Shown: one piece after another, positions 35,869-50,000 of the stretch | Numbering within the stretch: the stretch's first letter is position 1 | Layout of the letters: each line of letters opens with the position of its first letter | From: Synaphobranchus kaupii | Taxonomy: Eukaryota; Chordata; Actinopteri; Anguilliformes; Synaphobranchidae | Assembly (NCBI GenBank): GCA_029718625.1 | Contig: CM056380.1 | Coordinates: forward strand, 48,968,620 to 49,032,619 | Reading direction: 5' to 3' | Length of the DNA stretch: 64,000 bases | The notes under the pieces: generated by a model | What the model saw: the letters and a program-made list of their open reading frames with translations, nothing else | Told to the model about the DNA's origin: nothing | The model's database searches: none | Made by a program: the position numbers and the translations under genes

Positions 35869-36605
35869 CAGACCCTATACTTGCAAACTATTTATTTTTT
35901 TTCTTATTGAAGAGCACATTTCTTAAAGCCAGGACTTTTTTGATGGGATACAGGGGTCCCAATTAAATGGAATAATCTGCCAGATTTTATCAGGGCCTCT
36001 GTCTTCACAGGGTCAAAAAATATATATTTTAAATTGCTTTCCAGCTTATGAAACCTTTTCTCCTGCAAAGCCGTTTTATTCTTCGTTTATTCAGTTTTTC
36101 ATTCTGTTTTATTTCTTTATTTTATCCATACTTTTACTTTGCATTTTGTGTGCCAAAAAATGTAAGCAGGAGTTTTTGGTAAGATGTACAGTGCCGAGCT
36201 CATGGTGTGATCCGGTGGCGTGAGACTTAATGGGGCTGCTTTGACCTTAAGGGAGTCTTTAAGCATGCAGGGCTGTGCGCTACACCTCTTGTTCTATTGT
36301 TTCGCAGCGACAGATGTGGAAAACACACAAAAGTACCTCCTTTCACAGTCTGCAGCTCCCTGAGTGCCTCATTGTTTTTCCCTCCCCGGTAATCTCCCTG
36401 GACTATACCCCCCCCCCCCCCAGCAACAACAAGATATTGGCAAACGTATCAACAGCCAGTGTCTTTGGCAGGAAGACAGTTATGAGCTCTTAACCGGAAG
36501 GGAGGGCAACTCTGTCTCTGCCGGTTCAAATGGCATTAATCAAAATTGCACTGCAACATGACCAGCAACAGAAGCCTCCTCAGGACCCAGTCAACTCCTA
36601 TGCTT
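35869..36605. other. Noncoding stretch
   Basis: Includes a 14-C run at 36408-36421; otherwise nothing recognisable. Confidence 0.5.
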
Positions 36606-36750
36606 CCCCAAACATCCTGTTTCACACACAATCCTCTCCTTCACACACATCTTTTCCTTCACACACACCCTCTGCTTCACACACATCCCCTGCTTCACAC
36701 ACATCCTCTGCTTCCACACACATCCTCTCCTTTACCACACATCCTGTACT
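36606..36750. repeat. Degenerate 17-18-bp tandem repeat
   Basis: About eight units of the type TTCACACACATCCTCTGC with length changes; the Ser/His/Thr-rich frames here are the repeat. Confidence 0.8.
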
Positions 36751-36954
36751 TCACAACAGTGCTTTTTTTCGGAAGCCAGACACTGGAGAGCACATGTTTA
36801 GGAGCTTTCTGTGATAAGACAACTGCAGGATTACTGTGATATTTCAATTTCTGTGCTTTAAAGACAAATATTATTTCAGTTTTTGTGTGTGCTTTCTATT
36901 GGCCCAGAGAGTATTTTATATATGTATAGAGGTTTGTGATGACCTGGCTGCTTT

Positions 36955-37016
36955 ACCATAAGTGGCCAGGGTGTGAGAGAGGAGTGGCCAGGGTATGAGA
37001 GAGGAGTGGCGACATG
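36955..37016. repeat. 24-bp tandem repeat, 2.5 copies
   Basis: AGTGGCCAGGGTGTGAGAGA occurs twice with a partial third unit (AGTGGCGAC). Confidence 0.8.
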
Positions 37017-38189
37017 TGAGGGGTCAGACATAAACATCCTAGATACAGGTCTGGGGGGGAACTGGCAGCCAATTTTCTCTGCACATCACACAATGCGCTG
37101 AAGTTTTCGCTTAGAGTGTGATGAGCCCAACCAAACTGAGATGGAGGATGTAATGACCGATTCTATTACTTGCTGTGTAGAATTTGACGAGCAGCGCCTG
37201 TGGCAGCCTGAAGCTGTTGGAGAAAATAGTGCGCGCTGTTGGCCCTTCTTGGTTATTGTGGTGATGTTCCTGTTCCCACTTGAGGTCCTGTTGAATGATA
37301 GTCTCCAGGAATGTGAGAGACTCTGCTGTGCTGTTTATTTTGGTTCAATGGTCACCAGCACAGAGCAATCTTTCATAGCACAAAAACATTGCAACGGCCA
37401 ATTGGAAACTTATACTGAAACTCAAATACAGAGTAATGAAAAATGGTCATCATGTGCAGGTGTCCCACCATACCAAAGGTGATCACCAAGGCAGGTATTT
37501 TTGTACGGCCGACACCCATTTCCTCAGTAATTTTCTGAGCACTTTTGCCGCCATCAACTTTGTAATCACTTAAGATTTTTTTTGTGGAGTGACTGGAGAT
37601 AAAGACCAGATGGATCTGGGACAACACACATGCTTTTGTATTTATACAGACCAGAATACAAGCTTAACAAACAGGGGAGTATGATCGAGGGCCATCGTCT
37701 ACCCATGTGATTATACGCACGTTACAATACATGCAAAGCAACAAGGGCTATCTACGACGCAAGTGAACATCCACAAACGCCACAGAACATTAGCCAACCG
37801 GTGCCTAGCTCGCTAGCTACTATGCTAGCCGCCGCTTACAATATCAATCTATTGAGAAGGTGCCAACCACTCAAGAAAAAAAAAAAGAACAGATGAAGGT
37901 GTTTCCAAAGCCAAGGGGCATAAGGCGCCTTCTCATAAAGCGAGATTTGTGAAACTCTGCATTGGCTAGTGGCCGTACGCATAATGCTCCTGTAGGAGAG
38001 AAACAGTATGGCTGCTGGTCACGCTGTGCAGTGACCGTGATGCAAAGGTAATATATAGAAAAGTGAAAGGGAGTACTAAAAAGTAGCCGCCATAGACAGG
38101 TAGCACCATGCAAGGGTGACCGCCAAGGCAGGTTTCACTGTAATATCAATAACCCCCCAGATATTTAAAGAAATCACTTCATGTTCAGC
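37017..38189. other. Noncoding stretch, possible decayed DNA transposon
   Basis: A minus-strand frame (37373-37627) includes GGKSAQKITEEMGVGRTK, which resembles the helix-turn-helix start of some transposases but is not enough to classify. A 31-bp direct repeat (CACCATACCAAAGGTGATCA at 37466; CACCATGCAAGGGTGACCG at 38104) brackets about 0.64 kb. Confidence 0.35.
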
Positions 38190-39075
38190 CATTTCATAAC
38201 TACAGTCCTGGAGGGTCTTAGTGTCTGCAGATTTAACTACAGTTCTGGTGGGCCTTAGTGTCTTCAGATTTAACTACAGTCCTGGAGGGCCTTAGTGTCT
38301 GCAGATTTAACTACAGTCCTGGAGGGCCTTAGTGTCTGCATATTTTAACTCCAGTTCTGGAGGGGCCTTAGTGTCTGCAGATTTAACTCCAGTCCTTGGA
38401 GGGGCCTTAGCGTCTGCAGATTTAACTCCAGCTCTGGAGGGCCTTAGCGTCTGCATATTTAACTCCAGTTCTGGAGGGCCTTAGTATCAGCAGATTTAAC
38501 TACAGTCCTGGAGGGCCTTAGTGTCTGCATGTTTAAACTACAGTCTGGCGGGCCTTAGTGTCTGCAAATTTAACTCCAGTCCTGGAGGGCTGTATTGTCT
38601 GCAGGTTTAACTCCTGTCCTGGAGGGGGCGCTGTGTCTGCAGATTTAACTGCAGTCCTGGAGGGCCTTAGTGACTGCATATTTAACTCCAGTCCTGGGGG
38701 GCCTTCGTGTCTGCATATTCCAACTCCAGTCCTGGAGGGCCTTAGTGTCTGCAGATTTAACTCCAGTTCTGGAGGGCCTTAGTGTCTGCAGATTTAACTC
38801 CAGTCCTTGGAGGGCCTTAGCGTCTGCAGATTTAACTCCAGTTCTTGAGGGCCTTAGTGTCTGCAGATTTAACTCCAGTCCTGGAGGGCCTTAGTGTCTG
38901 CATATTTAACTCCAGTTCTGGAGGGCCTTAGTGTCTGCAGATTTAACTCCAGTCCTGGAGGGCCACAGTGTCTGTAGATTTAACTCCAGTCCTGGAGGGC
39001 CACAGTGTCTGTAGATTTAACTCCAGTCCTGGAGGGCCACAGTGTCTGCAGATTTAACTCCAGTCCTGGAGGGAC
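38190..39075. repeat. 37-bp minisatellite, about 24 copies
   Basis: The unit is made of CTGGAGGGCCTTAGTGTCTG and CAGATTTAACTCCAGTC. The words 'ctccagtcctggagggcc.cagtgtctgcag' also occur at one end of a common fish interspersed repeat, so the array probably grew from such an insertion. The last units (38953-39060) carry CCACAGTG instead of CCTTAGTG. The array ends about 110 bp before the assembly gap. Confidence 0.93.
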
Positions 39076-39183
39076 CTTGGAAACCAGCTGTGTGGGCTCT
39101 TTATCCAATGACTTAAACTCTTTCTGGTACCCATCAGAAGCCACAGACCTGAGTACCATTGCCTTACAACAGCAACGGTTTTG

Positions 39184-39683
39184 NNNNNNNNNNNNNNNNN
39201 NNNNNNNNNNNNNNNNNNNNNNNNNNNNNNNNNNNNNNNNNNNNNNNNNNNNNNNNNNNNNNNNNNNNNNNNNNNNNNNNNNNNNNNNNNNNNNNNNNNN
39301 NNNNNNNNNNNNNNNNNNNNNNNNNNNNNNNNNNNNNNNNNNNNNNNNNNNNNNNNNNNNNNNNNNNNNNNNNNNNNNNNNNNNNNNNNNNNNNNNNNNN
39401 NNNNNNNNNNNNNNNNNNNNNNNNNNNNNNNNNNNNNNNNNNNNNNNNNNNNNNNNNNNNNNNNNNNNNNNNNNNNNNNNNNNNNNNNNNNNNNNNNNNN
39501 NNNNNNNNNNNNNNNNNNNNNNNNNNNNNNNNNNNNNNNNNNNNNNNNNNNNNNNNNNNNNNNNNNNNNNNNNNNNNNNNNNNNNNNNNNNNNNNNNNNN
39601 NNNNNNNNNNNNNNNNNNNNNNNNNNNNNNNNNNNNNNNNNNNNNNNNNNNNNNNNNNNNNNNNNNNNNNNNNNNNNNNNNNN
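39184..39683. other. Assembly gap (500 N)
   Basis: Exactly 500 N, a conventional placeholder length, so the true distance is unknown. Open frames across it are meaningless. Confidence 1.
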
Positions 39684-42600
39684 ATGTAAATGCAAAGTCA
39701 TTTACAATATTTCAGAAACAGAACATGGTCTAAATATCTGTTAGCCTCTAAATATAAATATGGATTTTTCATGCTGATGGTACAACATTTTGTTCTTTTT
39801 TCCAAGTGTAATGAATAGTTCACAAAAAGCTGACCTATTGTGTTGTGTTACAGTGTGTATACTGAATGCCCTTGTCTTGAATAGATTCTGTCTTTTGGCC
39901 AATCAGTGCATTAAAGCTGGGCTTTTAAGAAGGACACAGATGAAAAAAAAACATGTTGTTCAAGAAATGAAAAAAAAAAGTATGTTTCTTTTTTTATCCC
40001 CTTAATTTGGAGCGCTGTCATTGTAGCACCACGGCATACAGGAAATGCTGATTTGTTCATGGCCGAGCCTTTTGAAAAACTGTCCGTTCATTTCAAATAG
40101 TCCCAAACACAAAGACTGGTGAAGTGGTAGTCCCTTAAATTAATATTTTTTTTGTGGAATATTACATTTCCAACACAGCACTAAGTGCTTGAAGGCTAAG
40201 GCTTGCTTAAGTCTGGTAATAAAGGCTTTTTCTGTCTGACTGAGCTGAAGACAGATTCCGGGAAGTCGAGTTTCCAGCGTCACAATGATGGACCACGAGC
40301 ATCCAGCGTTTAAACAAGTCGTTTGACTGTCTTTGTGTCTCCGATGCTTCATCCATCCAGGAGAAGCGTAAAGCTAGGAAACGGCCACCGCGGGTTATAA
40401 ATTTCACCATTATTTGTTGGCAGAGGGAATATTATATATCACAGGGAGAGATTTTTATCGGTACGAAGTGGAGCTACCAAAATATTGCGTGTTGGGTTAC
40501 TTTAGGAACACAGTGGTTTTTGTTGCCGGGCGGATTCATGAAGGCGAGCACTGAGAATATGTTTTTTTCCATTCTGGGTCCCTCACACTAATCTCTTTAT
40601 ATGAGCTTCCAGAAAAAAATATCTCTGACTGTCATCTGGCTGTTTTAATACCTGTCACCAGCTTCCTGGCTGTTATTACTGTACTTCCTCCACCCTCATT
40701 TTTACTCTTTTGTTTGACTTGTTTCTCTCTCGTTTGTATGACTCTTTGTCATCTGTCAGTGGTGAAAATGACCCTGCCATCACAGAGCTTTTTTTTTTCC
40801 CAGAATCCCTTTCTTATTTGGCTTCTTGTCTCGCCTTGCAGTGGACTCCAGTTTGACACTTCATATAAATAATCCCAACTCAATATTATTGTTGGTGAAT
40901 TCTCCTCAGAGATTAACACTACAACATTGTTATATTACATTTATTATACACTGTTCCTAACTACAATTAAGCAGCAAAAAGGCTTTGTCACTCTGGGACA
41001 GTAATGGATGTCCAGTACCAAAGATGTCTTTGCTCTAGGCTGATTTCTCAATGGTTTAGTGTCCTCTCATAGGCTCTCTCTGCTTTTACCCCAGGTGTGT
41101 TTGAAAGAGCTTGATCCTGACATGTAAGTGTCTGTGCTTCTGTCTCATTTCAGTTGCAACAGTTGCACAATGTTACGATGGCAGTCCAATAGTGCATCTA
41201 CTTCATTTAAAAATATAAAATGAGTTATTTGGCTTCGAAAAATTATGTACAGCAGTACACAGCCATCCTCAACCCTACACAATATTAACATATTAAGAGG
41301 AAGAATTAACTCAGTGCCAGGCAGATCACACCGTTACCTAGTTAAGGTTTGTGCGAGATGTTACTGTCTTCTTTTGTATTATATTGAATTCTCCTTTAAC
41401 CATTGCGCTATATTCTTTTAACCACATCTAATTAATCCCACTGACTAGTAAAAAGAAACAAATCCCCTGACACAACCTATACTAATATGAACTCAACTGC
41501 TCATATTTTATTTTTTATTTTTTTGTCATACACAACGAATTACGTCTGCATTTACTAAAGTTAAAGAAATATGTACAAAACAGCACACACATGCCCTTCC
41601 TTAAATTTCTTATTCCGTATCAGTTAAAACTCACTTGATGCTTGACATTAGAAGGGTGTTATTAGTCACACACAAGACCTTAGTGGGCCCTACATAAGCC
41701 TATTAAATGGCATTCATTACCATTTCACAAATTTCTCAAGAACTATAGAGCATCCATAGTCATTCATGAACAATTTCTACAATGCTTATTACAACTGACA
41801 CCAGCTGTCTGAACAGCCGTTATCTGTGGTAATGGAGCAGCGTATGCTACATCTCCTTTAATACCAACAGTAACAAGTGGAAAGCGATGTTTATGAATGA
41901 TTATGAAAGGCATTAGCATTCAAAGCTAAAGCTGTGTATATGCAAAGTTAATATGTCACCAAAATTCAGAGGCAGTTTTCTGTTGTAAAAACAGAAAGGC
42001 CCGAGTTAAAGCAATTGGACGTGCCCTTGTCAAAGGACCCAGTCCTCTGGGGTGTTTGTGCTTCTCCACGGAATTGTACATCACCTTCAAAACCATGTTT
42101 GCTGTTCTGTCTCAAGCACATTATGTTTGTTATTATTAAAAGACATCAAGGTCTGCGCTGAAGTGATTTTCAAATTGAATATTTCAGTTAAAAGTCCGTT
42201 TTTGATGATAAGATTACGCAAATCGCTTGCTCTCCCGGTGTGCCGTCGCCCACCACCTTGATGCACTTCCCTAATTTTTTACTCTCTTCATTTACCGTGG
42301 CGGGCGAAGATGCTTTCTCAGCCGCCGGGTTTCCTTTGTTCTGTACTTTGTACGGTTATTCTGAACATTTTGGCTCGTACTTTCAGCGCCCTGAAAATCT
42401 GGTTGAACCCTAAAAGCAATTATCTTTACAACATTTAATGTGTTCTGCCGCCGCGATCCTTGCCAAGATTGACTGAAGGGTCTAACAAGGTTTATGAGTA
42501 AAGAATGGAAAGTATCATTATGGAGAAAATATTAGAATATGGAGAGCAGAAAGTGTTTCATGTTGTTATTGTGCTTTGGAACACGGACATTTTCTGTTGG

Positions 42601-42694
42601 TTGTCTGTAGCAGAGGTTGTGTGTTTTTGTGGACTCTAGCTGGGCCCAAACGTGGCACTGCTCTGCTTGGAGACTCTTTAAGCCCTCTGCTGGA
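39684..42694. other. Noncoding stretch, largely unique
   Basis: No repeat family recognised. 40140-40560 and 42030-42480 have balanced composition and could be conserved noncoding sequence. 40900-42000 is AT-rich. No splice-bounded exon is supportable. Confidence 0.45.
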
Positions 42695-42770
42695 TTTGGT
42701 TCTGGCCCGTTTGAGCAGGGCCCTGATTGGTTCTGGCCCATTTGAGCAGGGCCTTGATTGGTCTGGCTTT
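42695..42770. repeat. 32-bp tandem duplication
   Basis: Two copies of TTCTGGCCCRTTTGAGCAGG with the linker GCCCTGATTGG/GCCTTGATTGG. Confidence 0.85.
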
Positions 42771-44041
42771 ATTGTGCAGGTGTTTGTAATTAACACGTCC
42801 TACTGTGGTAGTAACAGAAATAATTAAAACAATGTGGAAGACAGGTGGTCCCAGTAGATTCTGATTTTCAAGGTCTTTGTTCTCTGGCACTTTTCTGCAA
42901 ATGTGTAAGAGTGAGGAGGTAGAAGGTGGGGGGGGGGGGGGGGGGGGGTTACCTGACTGTGGTAAGGGTGGCTCCGTTTCAGTCCTGACCTTTCAGTTCA
43001 CTGGCAGGTGGTGGTGGGGTGAGGGGGGGAGGGGGCAGAGGGTGGGGGTGGCGTTTTTTTTGGGGATCCAGGAAGTATTCGGAGAGTGAAAGCCGCACTC
43101 CCTTTCAAGAGTGAGTCAGACTGGAGGAATGTCTCGCTAATGAACGCTCCACGGCGTTTGGTTCTCCTCTGGCAAAACTGAACAATAAAACGCATGTTTG
43201 CTCACCGATGCTGCCCCACTCCCTGATCTGGACGGTGTTGTGTTAGTAACCTGAAACTCCGGCAAAAGCCCTGCAGACAACCCCGACAAATTCGGAGGCA
43301 TGCCGCTGTTTACAGCCAAAATGCACTGAGTACTAAAATAAATCAAATAAAGTTGATTTAATGGCCGTTTCCTTTGTTTTTCCTTGACATTATACATTTT
43401 TTGAAAAGCCTCGTCCTGCCCTCGTCTGCTATCACCCTTGGTTGATTTCTCAAGCATTAAAGACTCAGAAATTAGCAAAGGGTCAGTTTTCTGAAAACAC
43501 AGGACAGCGAAAGCTTACAGCCGAGAAGAGCATCCCATTAGACGGGGGGGGTGTTTGCCTTTTTAACATTTTCCCTTTTTGTTCATATTTTTTTGAAAAC
43601 AAAACCCATGTGACTGGATTAAAGAAGATGTTTTTCTGAATACGAGACAGGGACGGCACTGAGCTCATGGTGTGATGTTTACAATATCACAGAGGCACTT
43701 TTTGCCTTTTATAGTCATCACGCTAAAGCCACGGTACACCCCTGCTCCTCTCTGTGTGACCCCAGAGAGCTGCAGGATAAGTCAGAGAGGGAAAGCCTTC
43801 CAGACACCCACCCACCCACACCTCCACTTACACTCCACATAAAAGGCATCCCAACAGTCTGTCACTTATAATGATTTTAGTTCAGCACTTTTCTGAAAAG
43901 CAGAAAGGCTCTGACAGCAGGTTGTTGTAAAAGCTACACTCAGGACTTTAATTTTCGGTGCCCTCTCTCAGCCCAGTTTGTGTTAGATGCGTCCAGTATA
44001 TTCAGTCATCAGGTGCCTATGAGAAAGATTTGTCCTCGGAC
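42771..44041. other. Noncoding stretch with 21-G run
   Basis: A 21-G homopolymer lies at 42928-42948 and further G-rich sequence at 43010-43065. 43090-44030 appears unique. Confidence 0.5.
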
Positions 44042-47000
44042 GTACAATCTATAAACAGTTACTGAGCGCTGTCTCCTTCTGTAACAAACAATCTATAAAC
44101 AGTTACTGAGCGCTGTCTCCTTCTGTAACAAACAATCTATAAACAGTTACTGAGCGCTGTCTCTTTCTGTAACAAACAATCTATAAACAGTTACTGAGCG
44201 CTGTCTCTTTCTGTAACAAACAATCTATAAACAGTTACTGAGCACCGTCTCCTTCTGTAACAAACAGTCTATAAACAGTTACTGAGTGCTGTCTCCTGTA
44301 ACAAACAAGTTATAAACAGTTACTGAGCACTGTCTCCTTCTGTAACAATCTATAAACAGTTACTGAGCGCTGTCTCCTTCTGTAACAAACAATCTATAAA
44401 AAGTTACTGAGCGCTGTCTCCTTCTCTATCAAACAATCTATAAACAGTTACTGAGCGCTGTCTCCTTCTGTAACAAACAACCTATAAACTGTTACTGAGC
44501 GCTGTCTCCTTCTGTAACAAACAATTTATAAACAGTTACTGAGAGCTGTCTCCTGGAACAAACAATCTATAAACAGTTACTGAGCGCTGTCTCCTTCTCT
44601 AACAAACAATCTATAAACAGTTACTGAGCGCTGTCTTCTTCTGTAACAAACAATCTATAAACAGTTACTGAGCGCTGTCTCCTTCTCTAACAAACAATCT
44701 ATAAACAGTTACTGAGCGCTGTCTCCTTCTGTAACAACATATAAACAGTTACTGAGCGCTGTCTCCTTCTGTAACAATCTATAAACAGTTACTGAGTGCT
44801 GTCTCCTTCTGTAACAAACAATCTATAAACTGGTACTGAGCGCTGTCCCCTTCTGTAACAAACAATCTATAAACAGTTACTGAGCGTTGTCTCCTTCTGT
44901 AACAAACAACCTATAAACCGTTACTGAGCGCTGTCTCCTTCTGTAACAAATAATTTATAAACAGTTACTGAGCGCTGTCTCCTTCTGGAACAAACAATCT
45001 ATAAACAGTTACTGAGCGCTGTCTCCTTCTGTAACAAACAATCTATAAACAGTTACTGAGCGCTGTCTTCTTCTGTAACAACCTATAAACAGTTACTGAG
45101 CACTGTCTCCTTCTGTAACAAACAATCTATAAACAGTTACTGAGCGCTGTCTCCTTCTGTAACAACCTATAAACAGTTACTGAGTGCTGTCTCCTTCTGT
45201 AACAAACAATCTGTAAACAGTTACTGAGCGCTGTCTCCTTCTGTAACAAACAATCTGTAAACAGTTACTGAGCGCTGTCTCCTTCTGTAACAAACAATCT
45301 ATAAACAGTTACTGAGCGCTGTCTCCTTCTGTAACAAACAATCTATAAACAGTTACTGAGCGCTGTCTCTTTCTGTAACAAACAATCTATAAACAGTTAC
45401 TGAGCGCTGTCTCTTTCTGTAACAAACAATCTATAAACAGTTACTGAGCACCGTCTCCTTCTGTAACAAACAGTCTATAAACAGTTACTGAGTGCTGTCT
45501 CCTGTAACAAACAAGTTATAAACAGTTACTGAGCACTGTCTCCTTCTGTAACAATCTATAAACAGTTACTGAGCGCTGTCTCCTTCTGTAACAAACAATC
45601 TATAAACAGTTACTGAGCGCTGTCTCCTTCTCTATCAAACAATCTATAAACAGTTACTGAGCGCTGTCTCCTTCTGTAACAAACAACCTATAAACTGTTA
45701 CTGAGCGCTGTCTCCTTCTGTAACAAACAATTTATGAACAGTTACTGAGAGCTGTCTCCTGGAACAAACAATCTATAAACAGTTACTGAGCGCTGTCTCC
45801 TTCTCTAACAAACAATCTATAAACAGTTACTGAGCGCTGTCTTCTTCTGTAACAAACAATCTATAAACAGTTACTGAGCGCTGTCTCCTTCTGTAACAAC
45901 CTATAAACAGTTACTGAGCGCTGTCTCCTTCTGTAACAATCTATAAACAGTTACTGAGTGCTGTCTCCTTCTGTAACAAACAATCTATAAACTGTTACTG
46001 AGCGCTGTCTCCTTCTGTAACAAACAATCTATAAACAGTTACTGAGCGTTGTCTCCTTCTGTAACAAACAACCTATAAACCGTTACTGAGCGCTGTCTCC
46101 TTCTGTAACAAATAATTTATAAACAGTTACTGAGCGCTGTCTCCTTCTGGAACAAACAATCTATAAACAGTTACTGAGCGCTGTCTCCTTCTGTAACAAA
46201 CAATCTATAAACAGTTACTGAGCGCTGTCTTCTTCTGTAACAACCTATAAACAGTTACTGAGCACTGTCTCCTTCTGTAACAACCTATAAACAGTTACTG
46301 AGTGCTGTCTCCTTCTGTAACAAACAATCTGTAAACAGTTACTGAGTGCTGTCTCCTTCTGTAACAAACAATCTGTAAACAGTTACTGAGCGCTGTCTCC
46401 TTCTGTAACAAACAATATATAAACAGTTACTGAGCGCTGTCTCCTTCTGTAACAAACAATCTATAAACAGTTACTGAGCACTGTCTCTTTCTGTAACAAT
46501 CTATAAACAGTTACTGAGCGCTGTCTCCTGTAACAATCTATAAACAGTTACTGTGTGCTGTCTCCTTCTGTAACAAACAATCTATAAACAGTTACTGAGC
46601 ACTGTCTCGTTCTGTAACAATTTATAAACAGTTACTGAGCGCTGTCTCCTGTAACAATCTATAAACAGTTACTGTGTGCTGTCTCCTTCTGTAACAAACA
46701 ATCTATAAACAGTTACTGAGCGCTGTCTCCTTCTGTAACAAACAACCTATAACCAGTTACTGAGCGCTGTCTCCTGTAACAACCAATCTATAAACAGTTA
46801 CTGAGCACTGTCTCCTTCTGTAACAAACTATGTATAAACAGTTACTGAGTGCTTTCTCCTTCTGTAACAAACAACCTATAATCGTTACTGAGCGCTGTCT
46901 CCTGTAACAAACAATTTATAAACAGTTACTGAGCGCTGTCTCCTGTAACAAACAATCTATAAACAGTTACTGAGCACTGTCTCTTTCTGTAACAAACAAT

Positions 47001-50000
47001 AAACAGTTACTGAGTGCTGTCTTCTTCTTTAACAAACAATCTATCAACAGTTACTGAGCGCTGTCTCCTTCTGTAACAACCTATAAACAGTTACTGAGCG
47101 CTGTCTCCTTCTGTAACAAACAATCTGTAAACAGTTACTGAGCGCTGTCTCCTGTAACAAACAATATATAAACAGTTACTGAGCACTGTCTCCTTCTGTA
47201 ACAAAAATCTATAAACAGTTACTGAGCACTGTCTCTTTCTGTAACAAACAATAAACAGTTACTGAGTGCTGTCTTCTTCTTTAACAAACAAGTTATAAAC
47301 AGTTACTGAGCACTGTCTCCTTCTGTAACAATCTATAAACAGTTACTGAGCGCTGTCTCCTTCTGTAACAAACAATCTATAAAAAGTTACTGAGCGCTGT
47401 CTCCTTCTCTATCAAACAATCTATAAACAGTTACTGAGCGCTGTCTCCTTCTGTAACAAACAACCTATAAACTGTTACTGAGCGCTGTCTCCTTCTGTAA
47501 CAAATAATTTATAAACAGTTACTGAGCGCTGTCTCCTTCTGGAACAAACAATCTATAAACAGTTACTGAGCGCTGTCTCCTTCTGTAACAAACAATCTAT
47601 AAACAGTTACTGAGCGCTGTCTCCTTCTCTAACAAACAATCTATAAACAGTTACTGAGCGCTGTCTTCTTCTGTAACAAACAATCTATAAACAGTTACTG
47701 AGCGCTGTCTCCTTCTGTAACAACATATAAACAGTTACTGAGCGCTGTCTCCTTCTGTAACAATCTATAAACAGTTACTGAGTGCTGTCTCCTTCTGTAA
47801 CAAACAATCTATAAACTGTTACTGAGCGCTGTCTCCTTCTGTAACAAACAATCTATAAACAGTTACTGAGCGTTGTCTCCTTCTGTAACAAACAACCTAT
47901 AAACCGTTACTGAGCGCTGTCTCCTTCTGTAACAAATAATTTATAAACAGTTACTGAGCGCTGTCTCCTTCTGGAACAAACAATCTATAAACAGTTACTG
48001 AGCGCTGTCTCCTTCTGTAACAAACAATCTATAAACAGTTACTGAGCGCTGTCTTCTTCTGTAACAACCTATAAACAGTTACTGAGCACTGTCTCCTTCT
48101 GTAACAAACAATCTATAAACAGTTACTGAGCGCTGTCTCCTTCTGTAACAACCTATAAACAGTTACTGAGTGCTGTCTCCTTCTGTAACAAACAATCTGT
48201 AAACAGTTACTGAGCGCTGTCTCCTTCTGTAACAAACAATCTATAAACAGTTACTGAGCGCTGTCTCCTTCTGTAACAAACAATCTATAAACAGTTACTG
48301 AGCGCTGTCTCTTTCTGTAACAAACAATCTATAAACAGTTACTGAGTGCTGTCTCCTTCTGTAACAAACAATCTGTAAACAGTTACTGAGCGCTGTCTCC
48401 TGTAACAAACAATCTATAAACAGTTACTGAGCGCTGTCTCCTTCTGTAACAAACAATCTATAAACAGTTACTGAGCGCTGTCTCTTTCTGTAACAAACAA
48501 GTTATAAACAGTTACTGAGCACTGTCTCCTTCTGTAACAATCTATAAACAGTTACTGAGCGCTGTCTCCTTCTGTAACAAACAATCTATAAACAGTTACT
48601 GAGCGCTGTCTCCTTCTCTATCAAACAATCTATAAACAGTTACTGAGCGCTGTCTCCTTCTGTAACAAACAACCTATAAACTGTTACTGAGCGCTGTCTC
48701 CTTCTGTAACAAACAATTTATAAACAGTTTCTGAGAGCTGTCTCCTGGAACAAACAATCTATAAACAGTTACTGAGCGCTGTCTCCTTCTCTAACAAACA
48801 ATCTATAAACAGTTACTGAGCGCTGTCTTCTGTAACAAACAATCTATAAACAGTTACTGAGCGCTGTCTCCTTCTGTAACAACCTATAAACAGTTACTGA
48901 GCGCTGTCTCCTTCTGTAACAATCTATAAACAGTTACTGAGTGCTGTCTCCTTCTGTAACAAACAATCTATAAACTGTTACTGAGCGCTGTCTCCTTCTG
49001 TAACAAACAATCTATAAACAGTTACTGAGCGTTGTCTCCTGTAACAAACAACCTATAAACCGTTACTGAGCGCTGTCTCCTTCTGTAACAAATAATTTAT
49101 AAACAATTACTGAGCGCTGTCTCCTTCTGGAACAAACAATCTATAAACAGTTACTGAGCGCTGTCTCCTTCTGTAACAAACAATCTATAAACAGTTACTG
49201 AGCGCTGTCTCCTGTAACAACCTATAAACAGTTACTGAGTGCTGTCTCCTTCTGTAACAAACAATCTGTAAACAGTTACTGAGTGCTGTCTCCTTCTGTA
49301 ACAAACAATCTGTAAACAGTTACTGAGCGCTGTCTCCTTCTGTAACAAACAATATATAAACAGTTACTGAGCGCTGTCTCCTTCTGTAACAAACAATCTA
49401 TAAACAGTTACTGAGCACTGTCTCTTTCTGTAACAATCTATAAACAGTTACTGAGCGCTGTCTCCTGTAACAATCTATAAACAGTTACTGTGTGCTGTCT
49501 CCTTCTGTAACAAACAATCTATAAACAGTTACTGAGCACTGTCTCGTTCTGTAACAATTTATAAACAGTTACTGAGCGCTGTCTCCTGTAACAATCTATA
49601 AACAGTTACTGTGTGCTGTCTCCTTCTGTAACAAACAATCTATAAACAGTTACTGAGCGCTGTCTCCTTCTGTAACAAACAACCTATAACCAGTTACTGA
49701 GCGCTGTCTCCTGTAACAACCAATCTATAAACAGTTACTGAGCACTGTCTCCTTCTGTAACAAACTATAAACAGTTACTGAGTGCTTTCTCCTTCTGTAA
49801 CAAACAACCTATAAATTGTTACTGAGCGCTGTCTCCTGTAACAAACAATTTATAAACAGTTACTGAGCGCTGTCTCCTGTAACAAACAATCTATAAACAG
49901 TTACTGAGCACTGTCTCTTTCTGTAACAAACAATAAACAGTTACTGAGTGCTGTCTTCTTCTTTAACAAACAATCTATCAACAGTTACTGAGCGCTGTCT

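Noticed and set aside
39005..39744. Open frames of 176-242 codons across the N gap
   Set aside because: Most of each frame is unknown sequence.
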